From positions 1-64,000 of the forward strand of contig JABDJO010000094.1 in assembly GCA_013002465.1 (NCBI GenBank): a DNA stretch of 64,000 nt, written 5' to 3'. Under the pieces are notes generated by a model. That model saw only the letters and a list, made by a program, of their open reading frames with translations, was not told where the DNA came from and ran no database searches. Both the position numbers and the translations under genes were made by a program. How positions within the stretch are numbered: the first letter of the stretch is position 1; the number at the start of each line of letters is the position of its first letter. The DNA is from Silicimonas sp. Lineage in GTDB: Bacteria; Pseudomonadota; Alphaproteobacteria; Rhodobacterales; Rhodobacteraceae. Below are positions 36,057 to 46,734 of the stretch, piece after piece.

Positions 36057-37568
36057 TTAACCGGTCATCCCGACGATGCGATAACTCACGGCTTCCGCGA
36101 TGTCGCGTTTGCCTACCGTATCGCGTCCGTCGAGATCGGCAATCGTACGCGCAACGCGGATAACCCGGTGATACCCGCGCGCCGAAAGCCCGATCCGTTC
36201 GGCGGCCTGCATCAAAAGCGCGCGACCTTCGTCATCTGGCGCAGCCACGTCGTCAAGCAAGGCGCCGCTGGCATCGGCGTTGACCGTAACGCCATCCGAT
36301 CCGGCATAACGGTGTCGCTGCCGTTCGCGGGCACTGGCCACGCGATCGGCGATTTCCGCAGAGGGTGTGCCATCGGCCGGCAGGTCCAGATCCTGAAAAG
36401 ACACCGGTGGCACCTCGACGCGCAAATCGAAACGGTCCATCAACGGCCCCGAGATGCGTCCAAGGTAATCTTCGCCACACGCCGGCACGCGGGCGCAGGC
36501 CCGACCGGCATCTGCCAGATATCCACATTTGCAAGGGTTGGCGGCAGCAATCAGCAAAAACCGGCAAGGATAGCGCACGTGGGCATTGGCGCGCGCCACG
36601 GTGACGTCGCCGGTTTCGATCGGTTGGCGCAGGGTTTCCAAAACGCTTCGGGAATACTCGGGAAACTCGTCCATGAACAACACACCATTGTGCGCAAGGC
36701 TGATTTCCCCGGGCTTGGCCCCCTTGCCGCCACCAACAATGGCCGCCATCGAGGCGGTGTGATGCGGGCTGCGAAACGGGCGCCGTCGCGATATTCCGCC
36801 TTCCTGAATCAAGCCGGCCAGCGAATGCACCATCGACGTTTCAAGTGCTTCCTCGGGGCTGAGATCGGGCAGTATCCCTGGCAGGCGGGCCGCCAGCATG
36901 GATTTGCCCGATCCCGGAGAACCCACCATCAGAAGGTGGTGCCGACCCGCGGCGGCGATTTCGATGGCGCGTTTCGCACGCTCCTGTCCCTTGACCTCGG
37001 ACAGGTCAGGGCCCGAGGTCTGCTTTGTGACCTCGCCGGGTTCACTGACATCCAGGATGCGTGCGCCAGTCAGATGCTGAATGGTCTCGGCCAGGCTCGC
37101 TGGCGCGATCACCGGCGTTTCGCCGACCCAAGCTGCTTCGGCGCCCGAGGCTTCGGGGCAGATCAATGTCCGGCCCGCCTCGGCCGCGGCAAGCGCCGAA
37201 GGCAACGCGCCCGTCACCGGGATCAATCCGCCGTCCAATGACAATTCGCCCAAAGAAACCAGTTGTTCGACGGACTCCTTGGGGATGATGTCGATGGCGG
37301 CGAGGAGTGCCAAGGCGATCGGCAAGTCAAAGTGAGACCCTTCCTTCGGCAGATCCGCCGGCGACAGGTTCACCGTGATCCGCCGATTGGGCAAGGCAAT
37401 GGACAGGGCGTTCATCGCTGCCCGGACCCGCTCCTTTGCTTCGCTGACGGCCTTGTCTGGCAACCCAACCAGCGAAAAGTGCGGCAGTCCGGGCGACAAG
37501 GCGCATTGGACCTGGACCAGGCGGGCTTCGATGCCTTCGAAGGCAACTGTGTAGGTGCAAGAAACCAT
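36057..37568 (-). CDS. comM: ComM/YifB family Mg-chelatase-like ATPase
   Basis: ComM, 503 residues, a hexameric helicase that promotes branch migration during natural transformation. An N-terminal Lon-protease-like domain (ALSPGLPHFSLVGLPDKAV) precedes the AAA+ domain with Walker A GSPGSGKS at 216-223, Walker B LFMDEFPEY, and a cysteine cluster (AANPCKCGY, plus two Cys in ARVPACGEDY). The ATG at 37568 has GGAG five bases upstream and gives standard length. An exact TTAA-N7-TTAA site lies 39 bases upstream, suggesting CtrA control as for other rhodobacterial competence genes. Confidence 0.93.
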   Translation of the reverse strand: MVSCTYTVAFEGIEARLVQVQCALSPGLPHFSLVGLPDKAVSEAKERVRAAMNALSIALPNRRITVNLSPADLPKEGSHFDLPIALALLAAIDIIPKESVEQLVSLGELSLDGGLIPVTGALPSALAAAEAGRTLICPEASGAEAAWVGETPVIAPASLAETIQHLTGARILDVSEPGEVTKQTSGPDLSEVKGQERAKRAIEIAAAGRHHLLMVGSPGSGKSMLAARLPGILPDLSPEEALETSMVHSLAGLIQEGGISRRRPFRSPHHTASMAAIVGGGKGAKPGEISLAHNGVLFMDEFPEYSRSVLETLRQPIETGDVTVARANAHVRYPCRFLLIAAANPCKCGYLADAGRACARVPACGEDYLGRISGPLMDRFDLRVEVPPVSFQDLDLPADGTPSAEIADRVASARERQRHRYAGSDGVTVNADASGALLDDVAAPDDEGRALLMQAAERIGLSARGYHRVIRVARTIADLDGRDTVGKRDIAEAVSYRIVGMTG

Positions 37569-37606
37569 TGGGCTCCATTTGGTTTCTCTCCTTCTCTGCA
37601 AGGCCT

Positions 37607-37632
37607 GTTAACGAAGCGTTAACGCCAATTAA
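37607..37632 (-). promoter_or_regulatory. Candidate CtrA-binding site upstream of comM
   Basis: GTTAACG-AAG-CGTTAAC (37607-37623) is a perfect dyad that contains TTAA-N7-TTAA (37608-37611 and 37619-37622), the CtrA consensus known from Caulobacter. A third TTAA follows at 37629-37632. It lies 39 bases upstream of the comM ATG and about 150 bases before rpoHII, so comM is the likelier target. Confidence 0.6.
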
Positions 37633-37721
37633 GGAATCTTGCCCAACGGACTTGGCGCTTCTGGCGTGCCGTCGGTTTGTTTGGGGCAATTGAATTGTTT
37701 CAGAGCACATGCGTTTTCTGG

Positions 37722-37750
37722 TGATCCAAAAGCCAATGTCCTGCGTATCA
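37722..37750 (+). promoter_or_regulatory. Candidate RpoE-type promoter of rpoHII
   Basis: TGATCC (37722-37727), 18 bases, then TATCA (37746-37750), 25 bases before the rpoHII ATG. TGATCC is the -35 box of the RpoE/ChrR singlet-oxygen sigma factor of Rhodobacter, whose -10 is near TAAGA, and rpoHII is one of its known targets. The -35 is exact; the -10 is a partial match. Confidence 0.5.
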
Positions 37751-37774
37751 GGGAAAAGCAAAGAGGAGAGGACG

Positions 37775-38653
37775 ATGTATTCTGACGGTTCTTTCGATCA
37801 GGCGTTTTCGCGCAATGCCATGCGTGCCGAATTGCTGGATGCGGACACCGAACTGAAGCTTGCCTATGCCTGGCGCGACCAGCGGGACGAAAAGGCACTG
37901 CACCGATTGATTACCGCCTATATGCGCTTGGCGATCTCGATGGCATCCAAGTTCCGCCGCTATGGCGCTCCGATGAACGACCTGATCCAAGAGGCCAGCT
38001 TGGGACTCATGAAAGCTGCCGACAAGTTTGACCCCGACCGTGGTGTGCGTTTTTCGACCTATGCCGTGTGGTGGATTAAAGCTTCGATCCAAGACTATGT
38101 GATGCGCAACTGGTCTATGGTACGCACCGGGTCGACGGCATCCCAGAAATCGCTGTTTTTCAACCTTCGGCGCGTGCAGGCCAGATTGGAGCGCGAAGCC
38201 GCCAAATCCGGCACTCCCCTTGATCGTCACCAAATGCGCAAAGCCATTGCCAGCGAGGTCGGCGTGCCACTTCACGACGTCGAAATGATGGAAGGCCGCC
38301 TGTCCGGATCCGACTTTTCCCTCAATGCCACGCAGTCTTCTGACGACGAGGGCCGTGAGTGGATCGAGACATTGGAAGATGACAGTGCAGTGCCATCGGA
38401 AGAGGTCGAACAGGCCAAGGATATCGAAACGCTGCGGATCTGGCTTGTCGAAGCCATGACAAAGCTGTCACCGCGCGAACGTTACATCATCCGGGAACGC
38501 CGTTTGAACGACAAGGCGCGCACGCTCGAGTCTCTGGGCGATGAAATTGGCATCTCAAAGGAACGCGTCCGTCAGCTTGAGGTGGCGGCGTTTCAGAAAA
38601 TGCGTAAGATGCTTCAGACGCAATCCAAGGATGTCCACGAATTTTTCGACTGA
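37775..38653 (+). CDS. rpoH2: RNA polymerase sigma-32 factor, RpoHII type
   Basis: Heat-shock-family sigma factor, 292 residues. Region 2 reads RLITAYMRLAISMASKFRRY then APMNDLIQEASLGLMKAADK and FSTYAVWWIKASIQDYVMRNWSMVR; region 4 has the recognition helix GISKERVRQLEVAAFQKMR. ATG 37775 has GAGGAGAGG upstream. The sequence fits the RpoHII branch that in Rhodobacter responds to singlet oxygen downstream of RpoE rather than to heat alone; the RpoE-like -35 box upstream supports this. The assignment between RpoHI and RpoHII is from overall look and promoter. Confidence 0.88.
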   Translation: MYSDGSFDQAFSRNAMRAELLDADTELKLAYAWRDQRDEKALHRLITAYMRLAISMASKFRRYGAPMNDLIQEASLGLMKAADKFDPDRGVRFSTYAVWWIKASIQDYVMRNWSMVRTGSTASQKSLFFNLRRVQARLEREAAKSGTPLDRHQMRKAIASEVGVPLHDVEMMEGRLSGSDFSLNATQSSDDEGREWIETLEDDSAVPSEEVEQAKDIETLRIWLVEAMTKLSPRERYIIRERRLNDKARTLESLGDEIGISKERVRQLEVAAFQKMRKMLQTQSKDVHEFFD

Positions 38654-39465
38654 TCATCGTCATTCTCTGCCTGGCCCCGGTGGCCAGCCCGGTGGGGGCA
38701 CAAGAGCGGCTTTCCGATCTGTTTGTTGACGCCCAGATCGTCATTCTGGGTGAAGTTCACGACAACCCCATCCACCACACCAATCAGGCCCGGATTACAG
38801 CCGACGTGGCACCGCAAGCCATGGTTTTTGAAATGATCGCGCCCGAAAGCGCGGCTGCGATCAAGGAAGAACACCGCGCCGACGCGACGCGCCTTGACGC
38901 CTTGCTGGACTGGGAAGCGAGTGGATGGCCGGATTTTGACATGTATTACCCGATCTTTCAGGCCGCGCCCCGGGCCAAGATATTCGGCGCGGCGGTTGGA
39001 CGTGAAAAGATTGGTCAGGCCTTCAAGGATGGCGCTTCTGGCGCCTTTGGCGCCGATGCGTCCCGGTTCGGCATTGACCAGCCGCTGGATGACGGCGAAT
39101 TGGAGCGCCGTCTTGAGCTTCAGCAAGAGGCTCATTGCGGCGCCTTGCCCGAAGACCTTCTGCCGGGAATGGTCGAAGCGCAGCGCCTGAAGGACGCAGC
39201 GCTCGCTCGCGCAACACTCGACGCATTTGATCACGCAAGCTCTGTCAGCGACGCGCCCCGCGTTGTCGTCATCACCGGCAACGGCCATGCCCGCAGCGAC
39301 TGGGGCCTGCCTGCCATGCTGGAATTCGCCCTTGGTGCGGAATCCGGCGTCACCGTCGCCACCTTCGCCCAGTTCGAGTCATCTGCCCCTCAGTCGCCAC
39401 CGTTCACGTCCTTTGTTGTGACCGAGGCGGTGGATCGGCCGGATCCGTGTGACACATTCAAATAG
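38641..39465 (+). CDS. ChaN family (heme-binding-type) exported protein
   Basis: PF04187/ChaN-type protein. VILGEVHDNPIHHTNQARI and VVVITGNGHARSDWGLP are the two conserved blocks; E. coli and Campylobacter relatives bind heme at the membrane. The first canonical start is GTG 38680, but that leaves only half a signal peptide. The frame runs back to a stop at 38605, and from ATT 38641 it reads a complete signal peptide (I-FRLIIVILCLAPVASPVGA before QE), with AAGGA nine bases before the ATT. Coordinates use ATT; CTG 38650 and GTG 38680 remain possible. It overlaps the end of rpoHII. Confidence 0.75.
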   Translation: MFRLIIVILCLAPVASPVGAQERLSDLFVDAQIVILGEVHDNPIHHTNQARITADVAPQAMVFEMIAPESAAAIKEEHRADATRLDALLDWEASGWPDFDMYYPIFQAAPRAKIFGAAVGREKIGQAFKDGASGAFGADASRFGIDQPLDDGELERRLELQQEAHCGALPEDLLPGMVEAQRLKDAALARATLDAFDHASSVSDAPRVVVITGNGHARSDWGLPAMLEFALGAESGVTVATFAQFESSAPQSPPFTSFVVTEAVDRPDPCDTFK

Positions 39466-39581
39466 GCGGTTGTTGCCCTCACACCTTGAGAGCTGCAGCA
39501 GGCAGGGGGCCCCTGGTCCAATACCTTGCTCATCGGCGCTTCGGCAAATAACACTGTTTCAGGTGGAAGGAGCCGGGCAAC

Positions 39582-40778
39582 ATGCTTGACGGAAAACGTA
39601 TTCTTCTGATCGTGGGAGGTGGCATCGCCGCTTTCAAGACGCTGGAATTGATCCGGCTTATCCGGAAGTCGGGCGGGGCGGTCACCCCGGTTCTAACCCG
39701 GGCTGCGAAAGAGTTCGTCACACCTCTTTCGGCGTCTGCCTTGGCAGCCGACAAGGTTTACACCGACCTCTTTGATCTCACGGACGAGGCCGAGATGGGT
39801 CATATCGAGTTGTCGCGCAGCGCCGATCTGGTTGTTGTGGCCCCGGCAACGGCAGACCTTTTGGCGAAGATGGCCGGCGGACATGCCGACGATCTGGCAT
39901 CGACCTTGCTAATGGCGACCGACACGCCGGTGCTGATTGCGCCGGCGATGAATGTCCGCATGTGGCTTCATCCGGCCAACCAGCGAAATTTAACCACGCT
40001 TGAGAACGATGGCATCTTTCGGATCGGCCCTGACGAAGGCGACATGGCTTGCGGTGAATACGGCCCCGGGCGGATGGCCGAGCCCGAGGCCATCCTTGAT
40101 TCCATCGCCTCGGCACTGGGCAACGGGCCACTTAGCGGAAAGCACGTGGTCGTGACCTCGGGGCCGACCCACGAACCCATTGATCCGGTACGCTATATCG
40201 CCAACCGATCCTCGGGCGCACAAGGCACGGCCATCGCAAAGGCCCTTGCAGGACTTGGTGCGAAGGTGACTTTTGTGACCGGCCCCGCCGAAGTTGCACC
40301 ACCTTCCGGGGTCAGCGTCATTCCCGTCGAAACAGCAGACCAAATGTTAAATGCCGTCAAAGCCGCGCTTCCCGCCGATGCGGCCGTCTTTGCCGCAGCC
40401 GTGGCCGATTGGCGCGTCACACGCGCTGCCAAGGGCAAGATCAAAAAGGGGAAATCGGGGGCGCCGCCAAAACTCAACCTGGATGAAAACCCCGACATCC
40501 TCGCCACCGTCGCACGGATGCGAAAGAACCGACCTGAACTTGTCGTCGGTTTTGCTGCCGAAACGGACAATGTGCTGGCCAATGCCACTGCTAAGCGAAA
40601 GCGCAAACGCTGTGACTGGATCGTTGCGAATGATGTGTCACCAGAAACCGGCATCATGGGGGGAGACGAGAACGCCGTGACGCTGATCGATGCCAAAGGG
40701 GCGGAAAGCTGGCCGCGCGCTTCAAAAGTCGAAGTTGCAAGACGGCTGGCCGCACGGATCGCAGATGCGTTGAAATGA
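39582..40778 (+). CDS. coaBC: CoaBC: phosphopantothenoylcysteine decarboxylase / phosphopantothenate-cysteine ligase
   Basis: Bifunctional coenzyme A enzyme, 398 residues. The CoaC half (1 to about 190) has the flavin-binding GGGIAAFK start, catalytic His74 (MGHIELSR), PAMN at 121-124 and the lid Cys157 (MACGEYG). The CoaB half has [21 protein letters not shown] and a lysine-rich KIKKGKSG loop. GGAAGGAG precedes the ATG. It starts a run leading to dut, coaBC-dut being a common pairing. Confidence 0.95.
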   Translation: MLDGKRILLIVGGGIAAFKTLELIRLIRKSGGAVTPVLTRAAKEFVTPLSASALAADKVYTDLFDLTDEAEMGHIELSRSADLVVVAPATADLLAKMAGGHADDLASTLLMATDTPVLIAPAMNVRMWLHPANQRNLTTLENDGIFRIGPDEGDMACGEYGPGRMAEPEAILDSIASALGNGPLSGKHVVVTSGPTHEPIDPVRYIANRSSGAQGTAIAKALAGLGAKVTFVTGPAEVAPPSGVSVIPVETADQMLNAVKAALPADAAVFAAAVADWRVTRAAKGKIKKGKSGAPPKLNLDENPDILATVARMRKNRPELVVGFAAETDNVLANATAKRKRKRCDWIVANDVSPETGIMGGDENAVTLIDAKGAESWPRASKVEVARRLAARIADALK

Positions 40779-40845
40779 CTGGTCTTTTTTCATCAATTCG
40801 CGAACTCCAAGGTGCCACGAAGTCCCTGTTTTCCGAGGCCCATGC

Positions 40846-41310
40846 ATGACGCCTGTCGTCTCAATGACCTGGACCAAAGGCGCGGACCGCAGCCTCCCGC
40901 TTCCCAGCTATGAAACGCCCGGGGCTGCTGGCGCCGATCTTCGCGCCAACTTCCCGGTCTCCGAGCGCCCCGGCGTCGCGCTGCACCCCGGCGAGCGTTG
41001 CCTGATCCCCACCGGCCTTCACGTTGAAATTCCGCCGGGATTCGAGATGCAAATCCGTCCTCGCTCGGGTCTTGCCTTGAAACAAGGCATTACGCTCGTG
41101 AACACGCCAGGAACCATCGACAGCGATTATCGTGGTCCCCTTGGCATTCTCGTCATCAATCACGGGACCGAACCGGTCACAATCACCCACGGTCAACGCA
41201 TCGCGCAAGCCGTCGTCGCCCCCGTCGTGCAGGCCCGCTTCCAGATCGCTGAAGCGCTGAGTGACACAAAACGGGGCGAGGGCGGTTTCGGGTCAACAGG
41301 GCAGGGCTGA
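40846..41310 (+). CDS. dut: dUTP diphosphatase
   Basis: Trimeric dUTPase, 154 residues, hydrolysing dUTP to dUMP and PPi. All five motifs are present: [43 protein letters not shown] and the C-terminal [10 protein letters not shown]. dUMP feeds thymidylate synthesis, here by ThyX (also in the window). The last base of its stop is the first of the next start (TGATG). Confidence 0.96.
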   Translation: MTPVVSMTWTKGADRSLPLPSYETPGAAGADLRANFPVSERPGVALHPGERCLIPTGLHVEIPPGFEMQIRPRSGLALKQGITLVNTPGTIDSDYRGPLGILVINHGTEPVTITHGQRIAQAVVAPVVQARFQIAEALSDTKRGEGGFGSTGQG

Positions 41311-42347
41311 TGGCATTGGTTCTGGGCCTGGCCGTCGCGCTTTGGGGATTGGGACACCTGATCAAGGCCCCTCTATCGACCCGTATCACAATGATCGGAT
41401 TGCTTTATGTCGGCGTATTGATACTTCACATTGCGCTGCCAGACGGGCACCCCTTGCGAAATGCCACGGGTGGTTCTTTGGGTGAATGGCTGGCGGTTGG
41501 GATCATCGGCGCTCTGGTTTACGCCTATGCCAAGGGATTGGGACACTTGAAGGCCCGTGTTCGCTCGGAAGACAGACCCAAGGTGCAGCACGCTGTTTCC
41601 AGAACCGAGCTAGAACGCAACGCCCGCCACATAGTGCTTAGGGAAATCGGCGGACCGGGCCAGAAACGGCTGAAAGAGGCGCGCGTGCTGGTGATCGGGG
41701 CAGGCGGCCTCGGTTCCCCCGCGCTGCAATACCTGGCTGCCGCTGGCGTCGGGACAATCGGTGTCATTGACGATGATGTCGTCGAAAACTCCAATCTGCA
41801 GCGACAGGTCATTCATACGGACGACCGGATCGGCATGCCCAAGGTGTTTTCGGCTGAAAAGGCCATGACGGCGCAGAATCCATTTGTGACCGTGCGTCCT
41901 TACCATCGTCGGCTGACTGCTGACATCGCCGCGGATCTGTTTTCTGAATATGATCTGGTGCTTGATGGTACTGACGATGCCGACACGCGGTATCTGGTCA
42001 ACGAAACCGCGGTCGCTGCAGGATTGCCCCTGATTTCAGCGGCCATCGGCCAATGGGAGGGGCAGATCAGCTTGTTCGATCCGGCGCGCGGGGGACCGTG
42101 TTATCGCTGCGTCTTCCCCGAACCAGCTGCCGAGGGGCTTGCCCCCACTTGCGCCGAAGGCGGTGTTCTGGGGCCTCTTCCAGGCGTTCTTGGAGCAATG
42201 ATGGCGGTTGAGGCGGTCAAGCACCTTGCTGAGGCGGGAGAGACCCTGTTGGGCCGCATGATTATCTATGACGCACTCTATGCAGACACTCGGATAATTA
42301 CGGTCCGGCAAAGGCCGGGCTGCCCGGTTTGTAAAGCGCAGGGCTGA
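41310..42347 (+). CDS. Membrane-anchored MoeB/ThiF (E1-like) adenylyltransferase
   Basis: A 345-residue fusion. Residues 1-80 contain two or three membrane helices (about 4-18, 28-43, 59-77). Residues 95-345 are a MoeB/ThiF/HesA enzyme: the ATP loop GAGGLGSP starts at 130, NLQRQVIHTDDRIG and DGTDDADTRYLVNE follow, and zinc ligands are Cys264/Cys267 (CYRC) and Cys338/Cys341 (CPVC). Such enzymes adenylate the C-terminus of MoaD or ThiS. A membrane anchor is not usual in E. coli MoeB. Coupled to dut by TGATG; no moaD or thiS is nearby. Confidence 0.87.
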   Translation: MALVLGLAVALWGLGHLIKAPLSTRITMIGLLYVGVLILHIALPDGHPLRNATGGSLGEWLAVGIIGALVYAYAKGLGHLKARVRSEDRPKVQHAVSRTELERNARHIVLREIGGPGQKRLKEARVLVIGAGGLGSPALQYLAAAGVGTIGVIDDDVVENSNLQRQVIHTDDRIGMPKVFSAEKAMTAQNPFVTVRPYHRRLTADIAADLFSEYDLVLDGTDDADTRYLVNETAVAAGLPLISAAIGQWEGQISLFDPARGGPCYRCVFPEPAAEGLAPTCAEGGVLGPLPGVLGAMMAVEAVKHLAEAGETLLGRMIIYDALYADTRIITVRQRPGCPVCKAQG

Positions 42348-42389
42348 AGAATCCGTCGCGCTAAACCTTCTAAATCGCCTAAGACAGTG

Positions 42390-42404
42390 TTAATTTGGCA
42401 TTAA
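42390..42404 (+). promoter_or_regulatory. Candidate CtrA-binding site upstream of the Nudix gene
   Basis: TTAA-N7-TTAA with exact spacing (42390-42393 and 42401-42404), 26 bases before the Nudix ATG. It matches the CtrA consensus, but the sequence is AT-rich locally, so chance is more possible than at comM. Confidence 0.5.
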
Positions 42405-42430
42405 GACTACAACACTAACGATATAAGAAC

Positions 42431-42901
42431 ATGACGGCACTCGGCAGAAAACAACGCAGGTTAAAGCTTTTGGATGGCGGCAAACGGGGGGTCAGAACCC
42501 AGTTTGGCGCGTTGTGCTGGCGTCGTCATGAAGGCGAAGTTCAAGCACTCCTTGTCACCACACGCCGCAGCAAGCGCTGGATTATCCCGAAGGGCTGGCC
42601 GGTAGATGGCGCAACCCCTGCGGAAACGGCAGCAACTGAGGCTTGGGAAGAATCCGGCGTCGAAGGCAAGGCCAAGCCCGACTGCCTGGGAATATTTAGC
42701 TATGACAAAGGTTTGGTGGAAGGCGAAGAGGTGCCATGCGTCGTCGCCGTATTCCCGATCAAGGTAAAAAGCCTTAAAAGCGCTTACCCTGAATCCGATG
42801 TGCGGAAACGTCGGTGGTTCCCTCTGAAAAAGGCCGCAAAACTGGTGGAAGAGCCGGAATTGGCCTCGATCCTCGCGGGGTTTGATCCCGAAAGGATTTA
42901 G
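42431..42901 (+). CDS. Nudix hydrolase
   Basis: A 156-residue Nudix protein. The Nudix-like helix reads GATPAETAATEAWEESGV; the usual Arg before the first catalytic Glu is Thr here, while the EExG core is intact. The strand RRSKRWIIPKGWPVDG before it resembles the diphosphoinositol-polyphosphate phosphohydrolase type. Likely substrates are nucleotide or inositol-type diphosphates; not determinable. A CtrA-like site sits just upstream. Confidence 0.88.
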   Translation: MTALGRKQRRLKLLDGGKRGVRTQFGALCWRRHEGEVQALLVTTRRSKRWIIPKGWPVDGATPAETAATEAWEESGVEGKAKPDCLGIFSYDKGLVEGEEVPCVVAVFPIKVKSLKSAYPESDVRKRRWFPLKKAAKLVEEPELASILAGFDPERI

Positions 42902-42981
42902 GAAACGTCGCGAAATAAACTGCTGTATTGCAATCATTTCTCAACGATCATAGCTAATTCTCAGGGTGAGGACGCTAATAC

Positions 42982-43422
42982 ATGATCCGTTTTTCTTTGA
43001 CTTGCGCCAATGGCCACAGCTTTGAAAGCTGGTTTTCGTCGAACAACACGTTTGACGAACTTGCTGCATCGGGCCATGTATTGTGTCCCGATTGCAACAG
43101 CCCAGATGTTGCAAAGTCGCTCATGGCTCCACCTGTTCAAGCGTCGCGCAAGCGAGGGTCTGCGGGGCCAACCCAACCCATGGCTTCGACTGGGGCAGAT
43201 CCGGAACTGGCCGAAGCGATCAAGGCATTGAAGGCCCATGTTGAAGAGAATTCCGACTATGTGGGTGACAAATTCGCGGAAGAGGCCCGCGCGATGCACG
43301 ATGGCGACCTTCCTCAGCGCTCGATTCACGGTCAGGCCAAGGCCGAAGATGCGAAGAAGCTGATCGAAGACGGGGTTCCGGCGATGCCGCTACCGTTTAT
43401 TCCCAAACAGAAAACCAACTAG
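42982..43422 (+). CDS. DUF1178 family zinc-ribbon protein
   Basis: A 146-residue DUF1178 protein. The N-terminal domain has a likely zinc site from Cys8 and His12 (CANGH) and Cys35/Cys38 (CPDC), like the FmdB-type ribbon. The C-terminal half (AEAIKALKAHVEENSDYVGD, then FAEEARAMHDGDLPQRSIHG) is conserved in alphaproteobacterial members. Function unknown. It follows the Nudix gene by 80 bases and converges with the flavin reductase gene (2-base gap). Confidence 0.87.
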   Translation: MIRFSLTCANGHSFESWFSSNNTFDELAASGHVLCPDCNSPDVAKSLMAPPVQASRKRGSAGPTQPMASTGADPELAEAIKALKAHVEENSDYVGDKFAEEARAMHDGDLPQRSIHGQAKAEDAKKLIEDGVPAMPLPFIPKQKTN

Positions 43423-43424
43423 TT

Positions 43425-44030
43425 TCAATCGTCGGGGCGATTGAGCGAGAACAGCGCATCCACCTTGGCATAATCCCGGTAACCCAGACGAGCTAGCGGT
43501 TCAAAGCTCAGTACGTCAAACTGACCGTTCTTCAGGCAATCGTCGCGCAGATGAATGCCTGTCACCTCGCCAAGTACCAGGAAATTCGCAGCGCCCTTCA
43601 GGGGAACCACTTCGGTCAGGCGACACTCCAGCGCCGCCGGGGTGCCCGCGACGCGCGAACAGGGGATGGTTTCGCATTCCAACCGGTCTAGGCCCGCCTT
43701 GTCAAATTCGTCGATGTCCTTGCCATACGTCCCCGAGGTGACGTTCATCTTTTCGCGCGTGGCGTATTCAACAATGTTCACGCAGAATACGCCGGTTTCC
43801 CGAATATTCGACACGCTGTCCTTGGTCGGGCCTCGGTCGGGTTTTGCACCAGTGGATGCGAACATGACCTGTGGCGGCACATAGGCGACTGCGTTGAAGA
43901 ACGAATAAGGGGCCAGGTTTTCGCTTCCGTCAGCACCACGGGTGGAAATCCAGCCGATCGGTCTGGGCGTGACGATTGCGTTGAACGGGTTATGCGGCAA
44001 TCCATGGCCGTCTTCGGGGCGATAAAACAT
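43425..44030 (-). CDS. Flavin reductase family protein (FMN-binding split barrel)
   Basis: A 201-residue flavin-binding protein of the DIM6/NTAB family. NAIVTPRPIGWISTRGADGS and FNAVAYVPPQVMFAS are the flavin-contacting blocks; the C-terminal part reads FLVLGEVTGIHLRDD. Members reduce FMN for partner monooxygenases or act as oxidoreductases. The ATG at 44030 with AAGGA nine bases upstream is preferred over earlier in-frame codons. No partner monooxygenase is adjacent. Confidence 0.87.
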   Translation of the reverse strand: MFYRPEDGHGLPHNPFNAIVTPRPIGWISTRGADGSENLAPYSFFNAVAYVPPQVMFASTGAKPDRGPTKDSVSNIRETGVFCVNIVEYATREKMNVTSGTYGKDIDEFDKAGLDRLECETIPCSRVAGTPAALECRLTEVVPLKGAANFLVLGEVTGIHLRDDCLKNGQFDVLSFEPLARLGYRDYAKVDALFSLNRPDD

Positions 44031-44066
44031 CGGCAACAATCCTTCGATTTGTGCCTGCCCTAACGC

Positions 44067-44609
44067 ATGTGCTACGGGCGAAGCCAGCCAAAAACGGAAC
44101 GTGCTGTGCAACTTGAGGTCGAAACCGAAGAGGATTGGTGGGAGGTCGAGGCCCTTTTTGATCTCTGCTTTGCGCCGGGCCGCGAGGCTTTGTCGTCATA
44201 TCGTCTGCGCGACGCTGTTCCACCCGTTGCCGAGCTTTGCATGACTGCGCGCGACCCCGACAGAATCCTGGGTGGCGCTATCCGATACTGGCCGGTTCGA
44301 ATTGGTCGGTCCAGCTCACTTCTGTTGGGTCCAATAGCGGTCCATCCGACGCGTCAGGGCGAAGGCTTGGGGCGATTGCTGATCGAAACCTCCCTTGCCT
44401 GCGCCAAAGATTGGGACAGAGTGATGCTGGTGGGCGATGCGCCCTACTACGGCAAATTCGGGTTTCAGCGGCTTGCCGGAATCTTCATGCCGCCTCCGAC
44501 CAACCCTGACCGCGTCTTGGGGCGTGCTCTTCGCCCTGGCGCCTGGGATGGCCTGAGTGGAGACGTCACGCCATGGGATGCGTCCCAAAGCACTCCGCCA
44601 TCGACCTGA
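44067..44609 (+). CDS. GNAT family N-acetyltransferase (YhbS-like)
   Basis: A 180-residue acetyltransferase of the COG3153 type. The acetyl-CoA loop is HPTRQGEGLGRLLIE, preceded by SSLLLGPIAV, and the C-terminal GDAPYYGKFGFQRL segment is characteristic. The start is uncertain: ATG 44067 has no clear ribosome site, and GTG 44106 would leave more room for a promoter between it and the divergent flavin reductase. Substrate unknown. Confidence 0.83.
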   Translation: MCYGRSQPKTERAVQLEVETEEDWWEVEALFDLCFAPGREALSSYRLRDAVPPVAELCMTARDPDRILGGAIRYWPVRIGRSSSLLLGPIAVHPTRQGEGLGRLLIETSLACAKDWDRVMLVGDAPYYGKFGFQRLAGIFMPPPTNPDRVLGRALRPGAWDGLSGDVTPWDASQSTPPST

Positions 44610-44655
44610 AATAACTTTGGGGAGCACGAGGGGCAGCGTCAGACGAAAGGCCCCA

Positions 44656-46733
<2,078 letters not shown>

Positions 46734-46734
<1 letters not shown>

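Noticed and set aside
39503-39515. CAGGGG-G-CCCCTG palindrome before coaBC
   Set aside because: Loop of one base cannot form a good hairpin, no T-run; chance in GC-rich DNA is likely.
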